Part shown: piece by piece, positions 24,301 to 36,300 of the stretch
How the letters are laid out: every line of letters begins with the position of its first letter
Position numbering within the stretch: position 1 is the first letter of the stretch
Made by a program: the position numbers and the translations under genes
The notes under the pieces: generated by a model
The model's input: only the letters and a program-made list of their open reading frames with translations
What the model was told of the DNA's origin: nothing
Databases searched by the model: none
Assembly (NCBI GenBank): GCA_034336665.1
Contig: CM067569.1
Span: forward strand, 5,201,820 to 5,265,819
DNA from: Luscinia megarhynchos
Lineage: Eukaryota > Chordata > Aves > Passeriformes > Turdidae
Direction of reading: 5' to 3'
Length of the DNA stretch: 64,000 nucleotides

Positions 24301-27300
24301 ACTGCCACACACCCACCATGACACAGATATTTTCCTTAGAACACACCATGTGGAAAAGGAAGGCATTTTCACTGGATTATCATTTTTAAATTGTCATTTA
24401 AACAAATAATTGAACAAAAAATGAACCAAAAACCAGCTCCTGCCTATTGGAGTTTAATCCCAGAAGAGTGAAAGGAAAGATGAGAGCTACTTTCATCCCT
24501 CAAAGCCCTTTCATGTCCTTTGGATGGATCAGAAACCAATAAAAATCAGAAAAAATAACTCTCATAGGTAATAAAGTTGATGTTCAATCCAGATGAACAT
24601 CCATCCCCCACCTGCATTTACTGGGTAGCAGGAAAGAGTGAAAGCTTTTATTAGACCTTGAGTAGCAGTTTGAATAATTGACATTAAGACTTGTTGAAAT
24701 GGAACAATTTGACTGACCCACTTTTGGACTTCAGGTGAGTTTATCTCAAGAACTGCTTTGAGTTTATGATGACGTTTTTAGGAGCTCTGTCATGCCTGCC
24801 AGCTCACCTTCCCACAAACAAATTCACAGAAAGTAATGCACAGTACTAATGCCAGGATCCTCCAACTTGATTTGCCCTCCACTGATTTCAGCAGTGATCA
24901 AAGGAAGTTCTTTTTCCTAATGAACACATTAATTTAAATATAAACTTTCCATTGTCAGATTTGTAGGCAGATATCTGCATTTGTCCTAATCAGGGATTCA
25001 CTCCTCTAGAGCAGTCTAAGTACAGAGTTACCTGTTGGCTGTAAAAAAGCCCAAAGCCCCTAAACCTCATTTAAGGGACTGACAGAAACCTGGCTCAGAC
25101 CCCGCTCACATGAACCAGCTCCAGCTTCTCTGGATAGAACCTGAACTGCTCAGCTGTGCCCTGCACTGCTGAAAGCAAGAAAGAAACCATCATTTAACTG
25201 AAATAGTGAGGGCTTTGCAGGGGAATCTCAAATAATTTCTCAAATAATTACCTTGGGGGATCACTGTTTAATAGCAGAGAGCAATCCCTGCACACTCTAG
25301 ACACTGAGACACTATTTTAAAAAGCCTCTCACTTAAAAGTTCAGCTTCTAGACTTTTTTCCTGTGTCATAGCCCTAGCTCAGAAGTTGCTGGGAGCACTA
25401 ATGCAAGGGTTTAGAAATGACCCAAAGCATAAACACACAACTTAGCCTGAAGCAAAGCACTGAAAGCACATCACTGGACCATAAAATATGAGTTGTGATG
25501 CTCCACTGAGGGCAGGGATGGAAGAGAGGAGTGTCTGTGAATCTCTCTACTTCCCTGAGCATGGTGTGATTAGCTTCCCCCTTTGAACCCAACCTTCATT
25601 CCTTTAACAAACCCACAGAGTCAATTACACCTCTTGGCTCACTTTGAAACTGAGTGAAAATTCACCAGGACAGGGAAGTGACAGAAAAGCTTTTAGTCTA
25701 CTTCAGCTGACAACAAAATGTATTTTTGTCCCACTCTCTGTCAGCAAAGTCATTGAAATTCATGCCACAGGATGGTTTAAATCCTACTGCACCTGTTAGT
25801 TCTGGTGTTTAAACAAATTCTTCACGGTGCTGATGTACCTGGGTGAATATCAGCAAGGACAGAGAAAACTCACAGCTCCTCATGTAGGATTTACTGCCCC
25901 AGGTTGGGAGGGGATTGCAAACCACATAAAATTTTGAACAATAATATTAATTATTGCACTGGCTCTGGCTATTTAATGATTATCACAACCTAACGAGGGA
26001 CTCCTGCTCTGATTTAGCTTGTAAGCACCTTTCTTCATAACTGCATTTACTGCTTTATAAATGCTTCTTATTGCATAGCCATTACCAGTGCCATTAAACT
26101 CATTTAACCAAGCTCTCACCACTGTAGTTTTATGGAAAAATGGCAGAAGAAGTAGTGTAACTTTTCCTCTTTATTTTTGCAAGGACAGCATTATGGCTAA
26201 ACATGTATTTACCTGCAAAACAGTTCTCTACAACTCCTGGGAAATGTAAGTATTAAATCTTGTAAGTATTAAATAAATATGTGTTCAAAACCCCAGCTGG
26301 CTTCTTCAGTATAGTCACACAATAAAAGTAAGGATGGAAGAGATTAATAATATTGATTGGTTATAAGGCAGTACACCTTGAGTTAAAAGCTAGCCTTTTT
26401 TATTGGCAGATAGGAGAACACAAACATTGGTTTGAAGGACAAAAAAAAGCAGAAAAATTTCTTAGGTGATAATTCTGCTGCAGAAACCTCCGACAAAGTA
26501 AGGGCCACACAGAAACTGCTCCCCCATTTATCCATAGCACATAAACTGCTCCACAGTTTCTCCACATTAAACCATGCAGTGCTTAAACTTCACAAATTCC
26601 CAACTGGAATGCACTCAAAACTGATTTATTTCCATTTATTTGGGAAATCCCAAATACAGCAGAGGCTGCTTTCATCACTTCATGGAAAATGTAAATCCAC
26701 TTACTGACAATGAATTCCCGTGGCATCTCTTCCTGCAGCAGCCTCCCCTGCCAGCTCTCACCCAAAGTGCTGCTGCAGAAACTGGGTTTTTCTGAGACAA
26801 TCCTTCTTCCCCCATTAGCCTGAACTGAATCCTTAGATCAGCTGTGCTCATCCCTTCTGGGATCAGTAGCACAGGAGTTTTCTTTCAGTATTTAAAAAGA
26901 GGAGACTCCAGGTGATGCTGAAAATAAACTGGTTAAAAATTAAAATGAAACTATTTTCCATCAGGACAATTCAGAGAAGCAGAGGTGTTGCACTGAAATT
27001 CCAAGGGAGGTTATTCAGACCAGAATGGAATTAGGAAAAGAGCAAATTAGGAATGAACAGTTCACCCACCCAAGAATAACCCTGTTACTGTGGGCATTCC
27101 TTGATGTGAGAATATTGGAAGCCTCAAAAGAGGAAGGGTGGAAATAATTTTCCCACAGGCTGGCAAAAGTCTTGCATACTGAAATGCAATAAGAGATTGT
27201 TTTTCCATTAGCATATTCTTTAAATTATGAGTTTTGTTAACACATGAAATTAAGAATATTTCCCAACCTTTATGAAATGGAATTCCTGTTTCCCAAACAA

Positions 27301-28469
27301 GAAATATGATCCCTATCCCTTCCCTCTGTTCACTGATTTGTTTGAAGAAGCCAGCCCCAGTCTTTTCCACTCTCAGTGATACAGAGGATGTTTAAGTTGC
27401 TTTATCTTTGTTGAACAATGCTGCAGATATGAATTCCATCACATTCACTCCCTAGACAAGTTTACACTTCTTAGATTAGAGTGACACTGTGACATTGCTG
27501 TAATGTTCTTTTCCCCTTCCTTTTTTACAGTGTTATATTGATTTCAGCAGGAACCCACGTCTGAAACTTTCATTGTGGCTTCAATCTGCTGGACTGGGAA
27601 TGAAGATGAAATGGGTTTTTATATACACAAATGCTCTGTAGTGCTGATAAGGGGTGATGTGAACAGAATACAGACTAACACAACAGAATTGTGGATTCAG
27701 CCTGCCTGGCAAAGGAGATATTTTTCAACAGTCTGTTAAGTAGCAATAAATGACTTGTAAACAGATCCTCAATAGAATGGGGACTCCTTTCTCCTAATAA
27801 TCCTGACACACACAAAAACAATTAATAAAAAGCTCAAGGAGATTTTTTGACAATAATCTGACTCTTGGGAGCCTTCAGAGCCACTTAGTCTGTGTGTCCA
27901 GCAAGGGACACTGGGCAAACCTGTTGGAACTAATAAATCAAACTTTCCCTGGCTTAGATCTCTTCCAGCAATTATGTGGTGGGCTTGGATCTTAATTAGC
28001 AGCTCTTCTCTCTCAATCTGAATGGTGTCAGAAGGTCACTTTGAGAGTGATGCTAACTAGAATGTTTTGAATTGTCTCCAAAGCAGATGTGTGACAGGGC
28101 ACCCATCAGCCCCTCACAGCATCTCCCAGATCAGGAGTGAGTTTGCTCAGCCTACAACCTGAGAAATGGGAAGAACAGAAATCTGCTTTTGCTCCAGCTG
28201 TGAATCAGGGGGAGAATTCACTTGAACTTGAAAATGAGACTTTCCTTTACTGACCACCCTTCCTCACTGCAACACTGAGGACTGTAAAAGCCTTAAAATT
28301 CTTTAAAATGCCCTTTGGCTTAAGAAGTGAAATGTTCTGTGTACTGGAAAATGGCAACTGAGTCCTCCTGTTTGGGTTGTCTGGGTTCAGGGCAATTCTG
28401 CAATGACATCTGGTCCTTTTTAGAGCTGCACTCTGGGCTGTGGGTCAATGTTGCTTATATATAAGTGAA
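21370..28469. other. intergenic sequence, no gene seen
   Basis: AT-rich sequence without recognisable exons. Short repeats are present near 22620-22665 (GGTTAAATA words) and 26245-26280 (AAGTATTAAAT twice). Open frames reach 154 codons (23908-24372, minus) with no similarity I can name. Confidence 0.5.
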
Positions 28470-28496
28470 TTAATTAGACTTGGAAAGTCTAATTAA
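28470..28496. promoter_or_regulatory. 12-bp perfect palindrome with homeodomain-type cores (candidate)
   Basis: Arms TTAATTAGACTT and AAGTCTAATTAA, perfect inverted repeats of 12 bp separated by GGA. Both arms contain TAATTA/TAATTAG, the core bound by many homeodomain proteins. It could be a dimeric binding site, the remnant of a small inverted-repeat transposon, or chance. Confidence 0.3.
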
Positions 28497-30459
28497 GATG
28501 AAAAGGGAGGAAGGCAGGCACCATCCAGAAGAAGGTGTGTGCATGTCACTATCAATTCCCTTCCCCTTCTCATCACCAGGAGAAGCTGCTCTGCAGATGG
28601 AAAGAACCAGGGACCCAGAGGAGCTCACAGAACACAGTGGTGAGGGATGTAATTAAAAAGCACAATTACATCTGTGACCAAGAGACCAAATAAAAGCAAG
28701 CCATAGATAATCACTGGAATAAAAACCAGAGTGTCCTTGTGCCCAACCACATCTTCTCCTAGAAATAAACTTGTTTCAGAGCCACGTTCAAATCTATTAG
28801 CTTGGCAGAATAATGCATGGCTGCTGCAAACCTGCCAGTGAAATTAAGAGCTTTTTTGGCAAACTAACAAAGACACTCAGTGCAAAGGTTTAAGGTTTAT
28901 GGAGCTGCTTCAGTCGTGTTTCATGCTTGACTGTCTGCAGCCCTCCTGAACTGGCTGAATGCATCACTCTTGTTTTTGCCAAGTCAAAGCACTGACCAAG
29001 GATTTTCTATTTCACACCACATTCATACCTTTGCTACTCAGACCACCTAATGTGGGGTTATCCCAAAAGCCTCTTGCTTTTCCCCTTGGAAAGTTTTTCT
29101 TTCAGAAAATACAGATCTTCATTTCATTCAGCATACATCTGTTGCAGCTCAGATGTTTTTTATTATAGTTATCTGGGTTCAAATAAGGTCCAGTCTAAAT
29201 GCTGATTTTTTTTTTTAATTTCTGCAAATTTAAGCAAAAAATCCTGTAGCACCTGTAAAAATAATTTCAGTTAATTCAGCACATCAGGAGTTACCCACCC
29301 AGTCTTGTCATTTTAATTTTATACATGTTGAGCAAATTTTAATTTAATGGCAAAATAATAATGTTTTTTTCTCTGTTCAGAGCAAGTTCGCTGAGCAGGG
29401 AGTAATTTGCACACCTGTAGAACAGGAGTTCTCTGTATAATAAACTGAATTAAATTGGGTGCATCCTAGTGGAAACTACTAATTTAGTTGTAGCCTCTTA
29501 CAGCAGTTTTGGCATTCTGCTTATCAGTCTAGTATGGGGTGTACTCTGAGAGAGCAGGTAAGACTAGAAATCTTGTAAAGATAGGGTAAGAATAATAAGA
29601 AATTTGATTTCAGATAATACCTGTGGGTGCTACTCCTAACTGTCCAACAACATGGTGCTGCTTAGCAATCTTAAGACAAATTTAAAAATTTAAAACTGTG
29701 AGCAAAACCCATGTGAAGGCTTTATTCCACCTACAGGATATGATGTGCTCAGTGATCTAGAGCAATTGTCCCAAAGTCATTAGAATTTTAGCACCACAAA
29801 ACAAAAATATGGCTTTTTCATAGGTTTGGAGTAGTTTTTTTCCCCCTCAATCCACAGCAAAGTATTTTTTGCCATAGATAGAAAGAAGGAAAATGAGGTT
29901 CTCTTTTCACATGAAATAGAAATAATTTGTTCTATGCACAGGGAAAAAAAAATAGAGGGCCAAATTAGAAAAAGGAACAAAATCTGAATGAATCAGCACA
30001 AATGTCCTATTCCTAACCCAATGCCTGAGATTTTCATTCACTTGTGGGGACATTTTGCTGGTTCCAGTCTCATGGTTTCAGGGTATCCCTGCTGTGTTTG
30101 ATTTGATATTTCTCCTGTTCTAGTCTAACCACATTTGTTATTAAATATGGCACTTGCCATATTTTGTGTTATTGGAGATATGGAAGGGAAAGGGACCTGC
30201 TTGGTTTAGCTGGGTAACAATTCCAAAATTTCAGCTTTTCAGACTTGCACTGTAGCTTTGCCTGGAGGAAAGCAAGAACATTATTTTGGCTACAGGAGGG
30301 ACGCTGTTCCATTTTAAGAGCATCAATAATGACTGTTTATCAGTAACACTGGTTTCTTTTGGGGCTTTTTTTGTGTGTGATGCTCTACATGGTTCATTAA
30401 TGAAAATACCTTGCTAAATTATATTCTTCTCAAAAAAAAAATATAACACTCAGATGTAC
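28497..30459. other. intergenic sequence, no gene seen
   Basis: Nothing beyond AT-rich sequence, several T or A runs and short chance open frames. It is the stretch immediately past the presumed PLPP4 3' end. Confidence 0.5.
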
Positions 30460-30480
30460 AAACCCACATTCATGTGTTGT

Positions 30481-30486
30481 TTTATT
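30481..30486 (-). terminator. candidate distal poly(A) signal AATAAA
   Basis: AATAAA on the minus strand about 2.7 kb past the PLPP4 stop. It is followed within about 15-25 nt by TGTGGGTTTGT, a good GT-rich downstream element, then by a T-rich run. This is the best-looking poly(A) context I found downstream of the gene. Confidence 0.4.
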
Positions 30487-31426
30487 GGTGCATTACAACA
30501 TCACATTTCCTTCACATTGAGAAAGCATGAGATTAAAATACACTGATCCACAGAAATGCCTTCCCTACACTGACTTTGCACTGCTGATTGTGGCACCTAC
30601 AGATCCCTCCACAAGTTTCATTCCATTAATTCTTTCATAATTTTAATTACATTTTAATCAAACCCTTTACATTGTCTACTTTATGACTCCGGGTTTAATT
30701 ATTCCCATTAAAATGTGTTATTCTTTACTGCGTTTTCTGAGGTCACCAATTACTCCCACAATTTCAGATTTTATGCTGTATTACACTTCATGTTCCAGCC
30801 CTTTAACAGCCACTACCCACTTGAGGGCTGTAGGAGCTTTTCCTCATCCCAAAACAGGTTGCTTGTATCAAAAGCCATTAAAATACCAAGAATGTGTACA
30901 GCACAGTTAGAAGGCCCCACTCCATTTTGAGAACAAGCCAGATCTATACAAAAACATGCAAAATGCTCTATGCATCAGTATTAAACTCCTAATTTTGACG
31001 GATGATTTTTTTTTTAAACTTTTGCATATAACCTGGAAGACTAGGGTTCCTGCTGAAAGAAAGAGCTGATGGCAAAGCCTTACCCTGACTCTGGGGCTTT
31101 CAGTAATCCTCCCACATGAAGTAATAGAAAACTATATTTGTTACAGAATTCTGTAGGATGGTTTTAAAACTTTGCAGGAAGGTTAAACCTCCATTGAACT
31201 CTGTGGATTTCTAGAAAAAGGTGTCAACGATGCCAGAGGAGTGTTCTGTTAAATCTAGACCAAATGCCAAATAATTTTTCTTTGCTGATGCTGGTATTGT
31301 GAATTACTGTATATTCACCAGGAAAACCTTAGCTAAGTCCAACTGTCCCTGTTGTAGAGTTCAGAATTCTGTAACTCTAAGTGAAACATCCTCCCTCTGA
31401 CACAAACTGTTCCAGCTTTGCAAGGC

Positions 31427-31432
31427 TTTATT
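31427..31432 (-). terminator. candidate proximal poly(A) signal AATAAA
   Basis: TTTATT on the plus strand, hence AATAAA in the PLPP4 sense, about 1.76 kb past the stop codon. A GT-rich stretch (GTTTGTGTC) follows about 20-30 nt downstream, as expected for cleavage-factor binding. Confidence 0.35.
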
Positions 31433-33193
31433 TCTACAGAACCTCCTGGGGATTCATTCTGTTACATTCTGCTCCTTAATGTCACTTCCTATTTATAGTC
31501 ATTTCCAAATATCACATAAGTTTATACACAACAAGGTTGCATCCTCTTGTACACAGTTATTAGGCTTATTTTTAATGGGACCCTAATTTACTTGCTTTTC
31601 ATAAAAACTCAAGTGTTGCCAATCGGGAAGTAGCTCTTCTCAAAAAAAAAAAAATAAATCTACAAAGCTTAGCTTTGAGGAAAATAAATGACAAGCCTTA
31701 CACAAAGACATTGAGCTGTTTGAATCACAAAATGTCTACGAGGCTGATGCATATTCCAACAGGAGCACAGAAATTGGAATCGTGGCAGCAGTCTCCTCCA
31801 GTCTGAAGCACCGTAATTGTGGTCGTTGATCAACCTTATCTTGATTGCTCCAAGAAATGTTCAACTGCCAGGGTGTGGTCTGGAATATTTTGCCTGCAGT
31901 TTTCACAGGATACCTAAGGAGAAAAAAACCTGGAATCTGACATTCTGCCATCCAAAGGTACATCATCTCACAGGAATGGGATGTATACTGCATAGTGCAT
32001 ACATAACAAACAGAATCCTACTGATAAGAAATCAACTCGGGTCACACACTTGTCACCCTTCTCCACGCCAGCAGGGGTTTGATTCAGGTGAGTTCCAATC
32101 AGGTACCAAGCCAACCTTGGCAAGCACCATGCCCAAGAGCATGGTCAGCTGAAAACGTGGGGTGGGATTAATGGAAAACTGTGTCCAGCCTTCCTCTGGA
32201 CACGTTACACTGCTGGAAACCACCCCAAGCATTCGTGGTTGTGAGCCCAAAGTCACCAATGAGGATCTCTGCATTTCCTCAGGTCACCAATGCTGCAGTG
32301 AGTCACTAACAAGGATGAACATGGCACACCAGATCCACAGAAAACTTTGTTTCTTTGTCCTCCCAGTTTCAGGGGGTTTTAAACATCTGTTTGAAAGACT
32401 TCAGCTTGTTCAATGCAATGGGTGCTCTTCTCTTTCAATTTGTGTTGATGGTAAATACTGCAAGAGTTCTCAAAAATTGCTGATGATGCAATACCAAGTT
32501 TCTAATCCATCCTGTGTGTTGTTTAGTTGGTAATTTTAACAGCATGGAATTCCTTGAACACGAGAATCACCCTGTGGAACTACTAATGCACAAGGCTTGG
32601 CTCCTACAAGCATTTCACCATCCACACCTTTTGCCTTCTTAGTCATTAGTAGCTCAGAATGACCTTGGCAAAACTTGACAATTAATACAAAGTCCCACCA
32701 GCATGTGGAGATTTTTGTTAATGTCAGAAGGCAGCAAGATAAACATAAGGATGATGCCCTAAATTGTCAAATTGCAGATGTTGAACACCTGATGAAAAGT
32801 GCTCTGTGTACTCGCCACCCATCGAAATCAATGACCAGAACTTTGTAGAACTCAGTATTCAGAAAATCTGTTTGCAGATCTAGTATATGCTCAACCACAC
32901 CTCAAAATTACTCTCTTAACCATTCTCCACACAAGATTGTTTTTAAATGCTCGTTTCCCCTTCCCTCAAGTAGTTCTACCTCTTTGCAGTAGACTGAAAA
33001 CAGATAATTCAGCAAGTCAGTATGAACTGAAATTTTAAAAGTACGATGGTATCATGGCATTAAAAATAAAACATTTAAATTCCCTTTATAAAAAGGAAAG
33101 AAACTAAAGTAAAAATGCACAGTAAGAACCACTGTTAAGAGACCAGGAGGAAATGTGAGAAGACTAAAAGTTCATTCTGCACATTTCTCAGAG

Positions 33194-33393
33194 TCATACA
33201 GGACCTTCAGTTATTCCCTCCAGAGGCAGCCCAGTTGCATTTTCTGCTGTGGGTCTCTCTTCTTTCTTCACTGAGCTCTGATCCAGCAGGCTGACGTAAG
33301 ATTTGTGACAGGCTGTGTTACCCAAAGGAGGGTAGTGCTGTCTGTAGCAAATATAAGCAAAAATGAGGCCAATGATCCCTCCAACAAAAGCAT
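33194..33393 (-). CDS. PLPP4: PLPP4 exon 7 (terminal coding exon)
   Basis: 200-nt coding part of the last exon. The acceptor is TTCCTCCAG, after a long T tract; two bases complete Asp206, the last residue of catalytic motif C3, followed by 65 codons and TGA at 33196-33194. It encodes the final membrane helix [16 protein letters not shown], then RQHYPPL and a cytosolic tail rich in charged residues ([10 protein letters not shown]) that ends GITEGPV. The open frame continues to the right of 33393 but this is intron read-through: the splice site and the homology both end there. Confidence 0.95.
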
Positions 33394-36300
33394 CTGGAGG
33401 AAAAAAAAAGCAACAAAACCAGAAGCACGTTACCAGTGGAAGGGCAGCCAGGAGTGACAACTGCAAATAAAAGACATTTGGTTGACTTGAAAGTGTTGGA
33501 TACAGAAAATGTGAATTTTGAATTTTCCTAAAGAATTTGGAACCACAAACACACCAGACACATAAAATCAGTCCTTGGGGACTTGTGTAATATCTTGAAC
33601 ACCCAAATTGTAGATGGTTGGCTAAGTTTTGGGAGATGAACACTGGGAATAGAAATGCCTCCATGGGGTATAAACACTCCTGATGACCATTTGTGGGTAG
33701 GCAATCCATGGATCCTCTCCCACCTACAAAAGCAGACTGCCAAGAACAATTTCAAGCTGGATGAATTCTTAAAAAAAAAAAGCAAAAAGCACCTGAAAGG
33801 TCAAAGACTAAGCATGCCTGTTAACTGATCTTTTGAAAATATCTTTTCTTTGATGTTTTTACAATCCCACACTCCTATCAGAAAATAAGATAAAATAAGG
33901 CTGTTGGATGAGATATTTGCAGCTCTCTCACACGGGCAATTTTAAATTTTCTGTGAAGGATTCCTTCTGTTTCTGGTTCTGCCTCTTGCTAAAATACTCA
34001 CCTCATCTTGTATTTCATTTACAACCAACAAGAGAAAAATTTCACTGTAAATACACACTTTGTGAAAGCCTCAGATTTAGTATGAAGAATAATGAAGTGA
34101 GGCAAAAGGTTAAAATATGACCTGACAGCACATTTTATTTTAACAATACTGATTCAGCACCACATCATCTGTGTATACATGTGTTTCCATTCTTTCAATT
34201 TCAAAAAACCCAAAGTGTAATACAAATGGTGAATCATTGAGTTTACTGGCAAAGAAGGGTAAATCAATACAAATTACTTTTGTCTAAATTCCTTAAATAC
34301 AGATTAAATACCCTGGTTTGTCAGTGTGATTTTTATTGGAACAAAGACCATGGTTCAATTTCCAATGTGTAATAGATAGCTTGTAATCATCAGAGGAGTG
34401 AGATGCCTTTTATCAGGAATGGCTAGGGAAAGAAAACCTGAAAAAATTAATACTGAGGTGGATAAATTTAAGAAATGTGATTGTAAGTCACATTTGAAGA
34501 ACAGGACTACATGGAATGACCCAGGAGATGCCTTCTAACCCTATGTTCTCTTCCTCCACACAAAAGGACATAATGAATCTATCACTAATTAATGTAGCAG
34601 GCTCAAACAAGAATTTAAAAGGTGATTGTGTGCAGACAGTAATTTATCCTACCCACACTGGAAGCTGACTGATTTCCCCAGCCTGTCTCTACCAAACTAT
34701 AACGGTGTTAAAGGTGCTGAGGGCAAGAATTTTCACTGTCCAGCATCAATCAACTTGTAAAAAACTTAGTTACTGAGACAAGATTAATTTGCTATAAACC
34801 TGTGCTGGGTGCAATTCTCAGATTAAACAACTCTGACTGAATAACTTTCCAGCTGCTTTTTTATTTTGCTTAACAATCAGGTCAAGCCTATGATTCCTAT
34901 TTTTAATCATGGAAAAACACCAGATTTTTCCCAGTCCTCTTTAAGTTCCTTGGGATTTTAAGGCTTGCTGAAAACTTGCCCAGATAATTTCTTTCAAAAC
35001 CTTTACACAAATTATGCAACTCTGAACCTCAGCTTGGGCACCACAGTAATGCAAATTCTCTACATGATTTATGCCAAAGGTTTCTGTCTTACTGACCTTG
35101 CTTAACTGGGGGGCAATAAGCAAAAACACAGGCAGCTATTTTAACTCCTGTTTTTGAAAAAAAATAATTCTGTCTTTTGTTTGATTTCATGGTAGAAATA
35201 GCTTTCCTCTTTTTATTTTATCCTTTTTTCCCCCTTTGTCCTTGAAGGAAAAAGAATAGTCTTTCATTCTCAGTATTTAACTTCACTTTTTTCCATACAA
35301 AATTCTCCTGTATTCCACGAGTAAATTAACATTTTCAGAATTATAAGCCTATACAGGGACTTATATATTGTGAATTGATATATCCAGGAATTCAGGATTC
35401 ACAGTGAAATATCCTAATATTCACTAATATCAACACTAAGGCCTTGAATATCCCTCTCTCCAGCCACATTGAAGGGAGCTCATAAAGTTCTCCTAACATT
35501 AATGCTATAAGCACACTGAATGGGCTTTTAATACACAGGCACTCCATCTTTCACCTGCACTGTGCTAAATCTTGGACTCAGAACTAATGGTCCTTTTTCA
35601 CTTCCCACAGTGTAGTTAAGGCTCCATCACAAAGCCAGCATAAATAATTTGCCACAATTAGCTGACTTTGCTGAGCACAAGGCCTGAGGTTCTGTGCTGT
35701 GCCCAGAGTGGAGAACACTCTCCCTCTGGGGTTCTTTCAGGGAAAGCAGAGGTCACCTGCAGGATGATGTCTCAGCACTGCTCTGGGGAAGAGAGGAGTT
35801 GGCAGCTCCATCTCCTTGAAATTCAAAGGCAGAGTAGGAGCATGTCCTAGGTTACAATGCAAGGATGTGCCCAAAAGTCTCTATTCTATCACCATCTGCT
35901 GAAACCAGGTGGGGCAGTGATTCCTATCTCTGTGGGAGATATCCTCTGCTAATGGGCCAGTTGTTAAAAACCAGATGGGACAATCATCTTTATCTTTCCC
36001 ACAGCCCATCCTCCCTCCAGGAGATATCTCCTGTTAATGGGCCATTGTTAAAAACTGGGTGTGGCAGTGATCCCTATTGCTGTGGGAGATATCTCCAGTT
36101 AATGGGCCATTGTTAAAAACTGGGTGTGGCAGTGATCCCTATTGCTGTGGGAGATATCTCCAGTTAATGGGCCATTGTTAAAAACTGGGTGTGGCAGTGA
36201 TCCCTATTGCTGTGGGAGATATCTCCAGTTAATGGGCCATTGTTAAAAACTGGGTGTGGCAGTGATCCCTATCTTTGTGGGAATATCTCCCGTTAATGGG

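Larger units (their letters stand above)
30460..33193 (-). other. PLPP4: probable PLPP4 3' UTR
   Basis: Sequence directly after the PLPP4 stop codon with no other gene in it. On the minus strand the first good AATAAA hexamers followed by GT-rich sequence are at 31432-31427 and 30486-30481, so the transcript probably ends near one of them. Short open frames inside (for example 31736-31993) resemble nothing I know and are treated as chance. The extent is an inference; transcript data would settle it. Confidence 0.4.

Noticed and set aside
26020..26110. ATGC- and TTATAAATGC-rich sequence reminiscent of ancient conserved repeats
   Set aside because: The resemblance is vague and I cannot name a family; it may equally be ordinary AT-rich sequence.
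1..30459. Search for a second gene downstream of PLPP4 (WDR11 is the next gene in mammals, from memory)
   Set aside because: No WD-repeat exons or other recognisable coding exons were found on either strand; the mammalian gap is also large.
33394..33709. Continuation of the PLPP4 terminal frame to the right of exon 7, with an upstream Met
   Set aside because: This is intron read-through. The acceptor TTCCTCCAG at 33394 and the in-frame join to exon 6 place the exon start at 33393.
34498..34560. Phrase resembling a CR1 3' end (GACCCAGGAGATGCCTTCTA)
   Set aside because: Too short and too diverged to separate from chance without an alignment.
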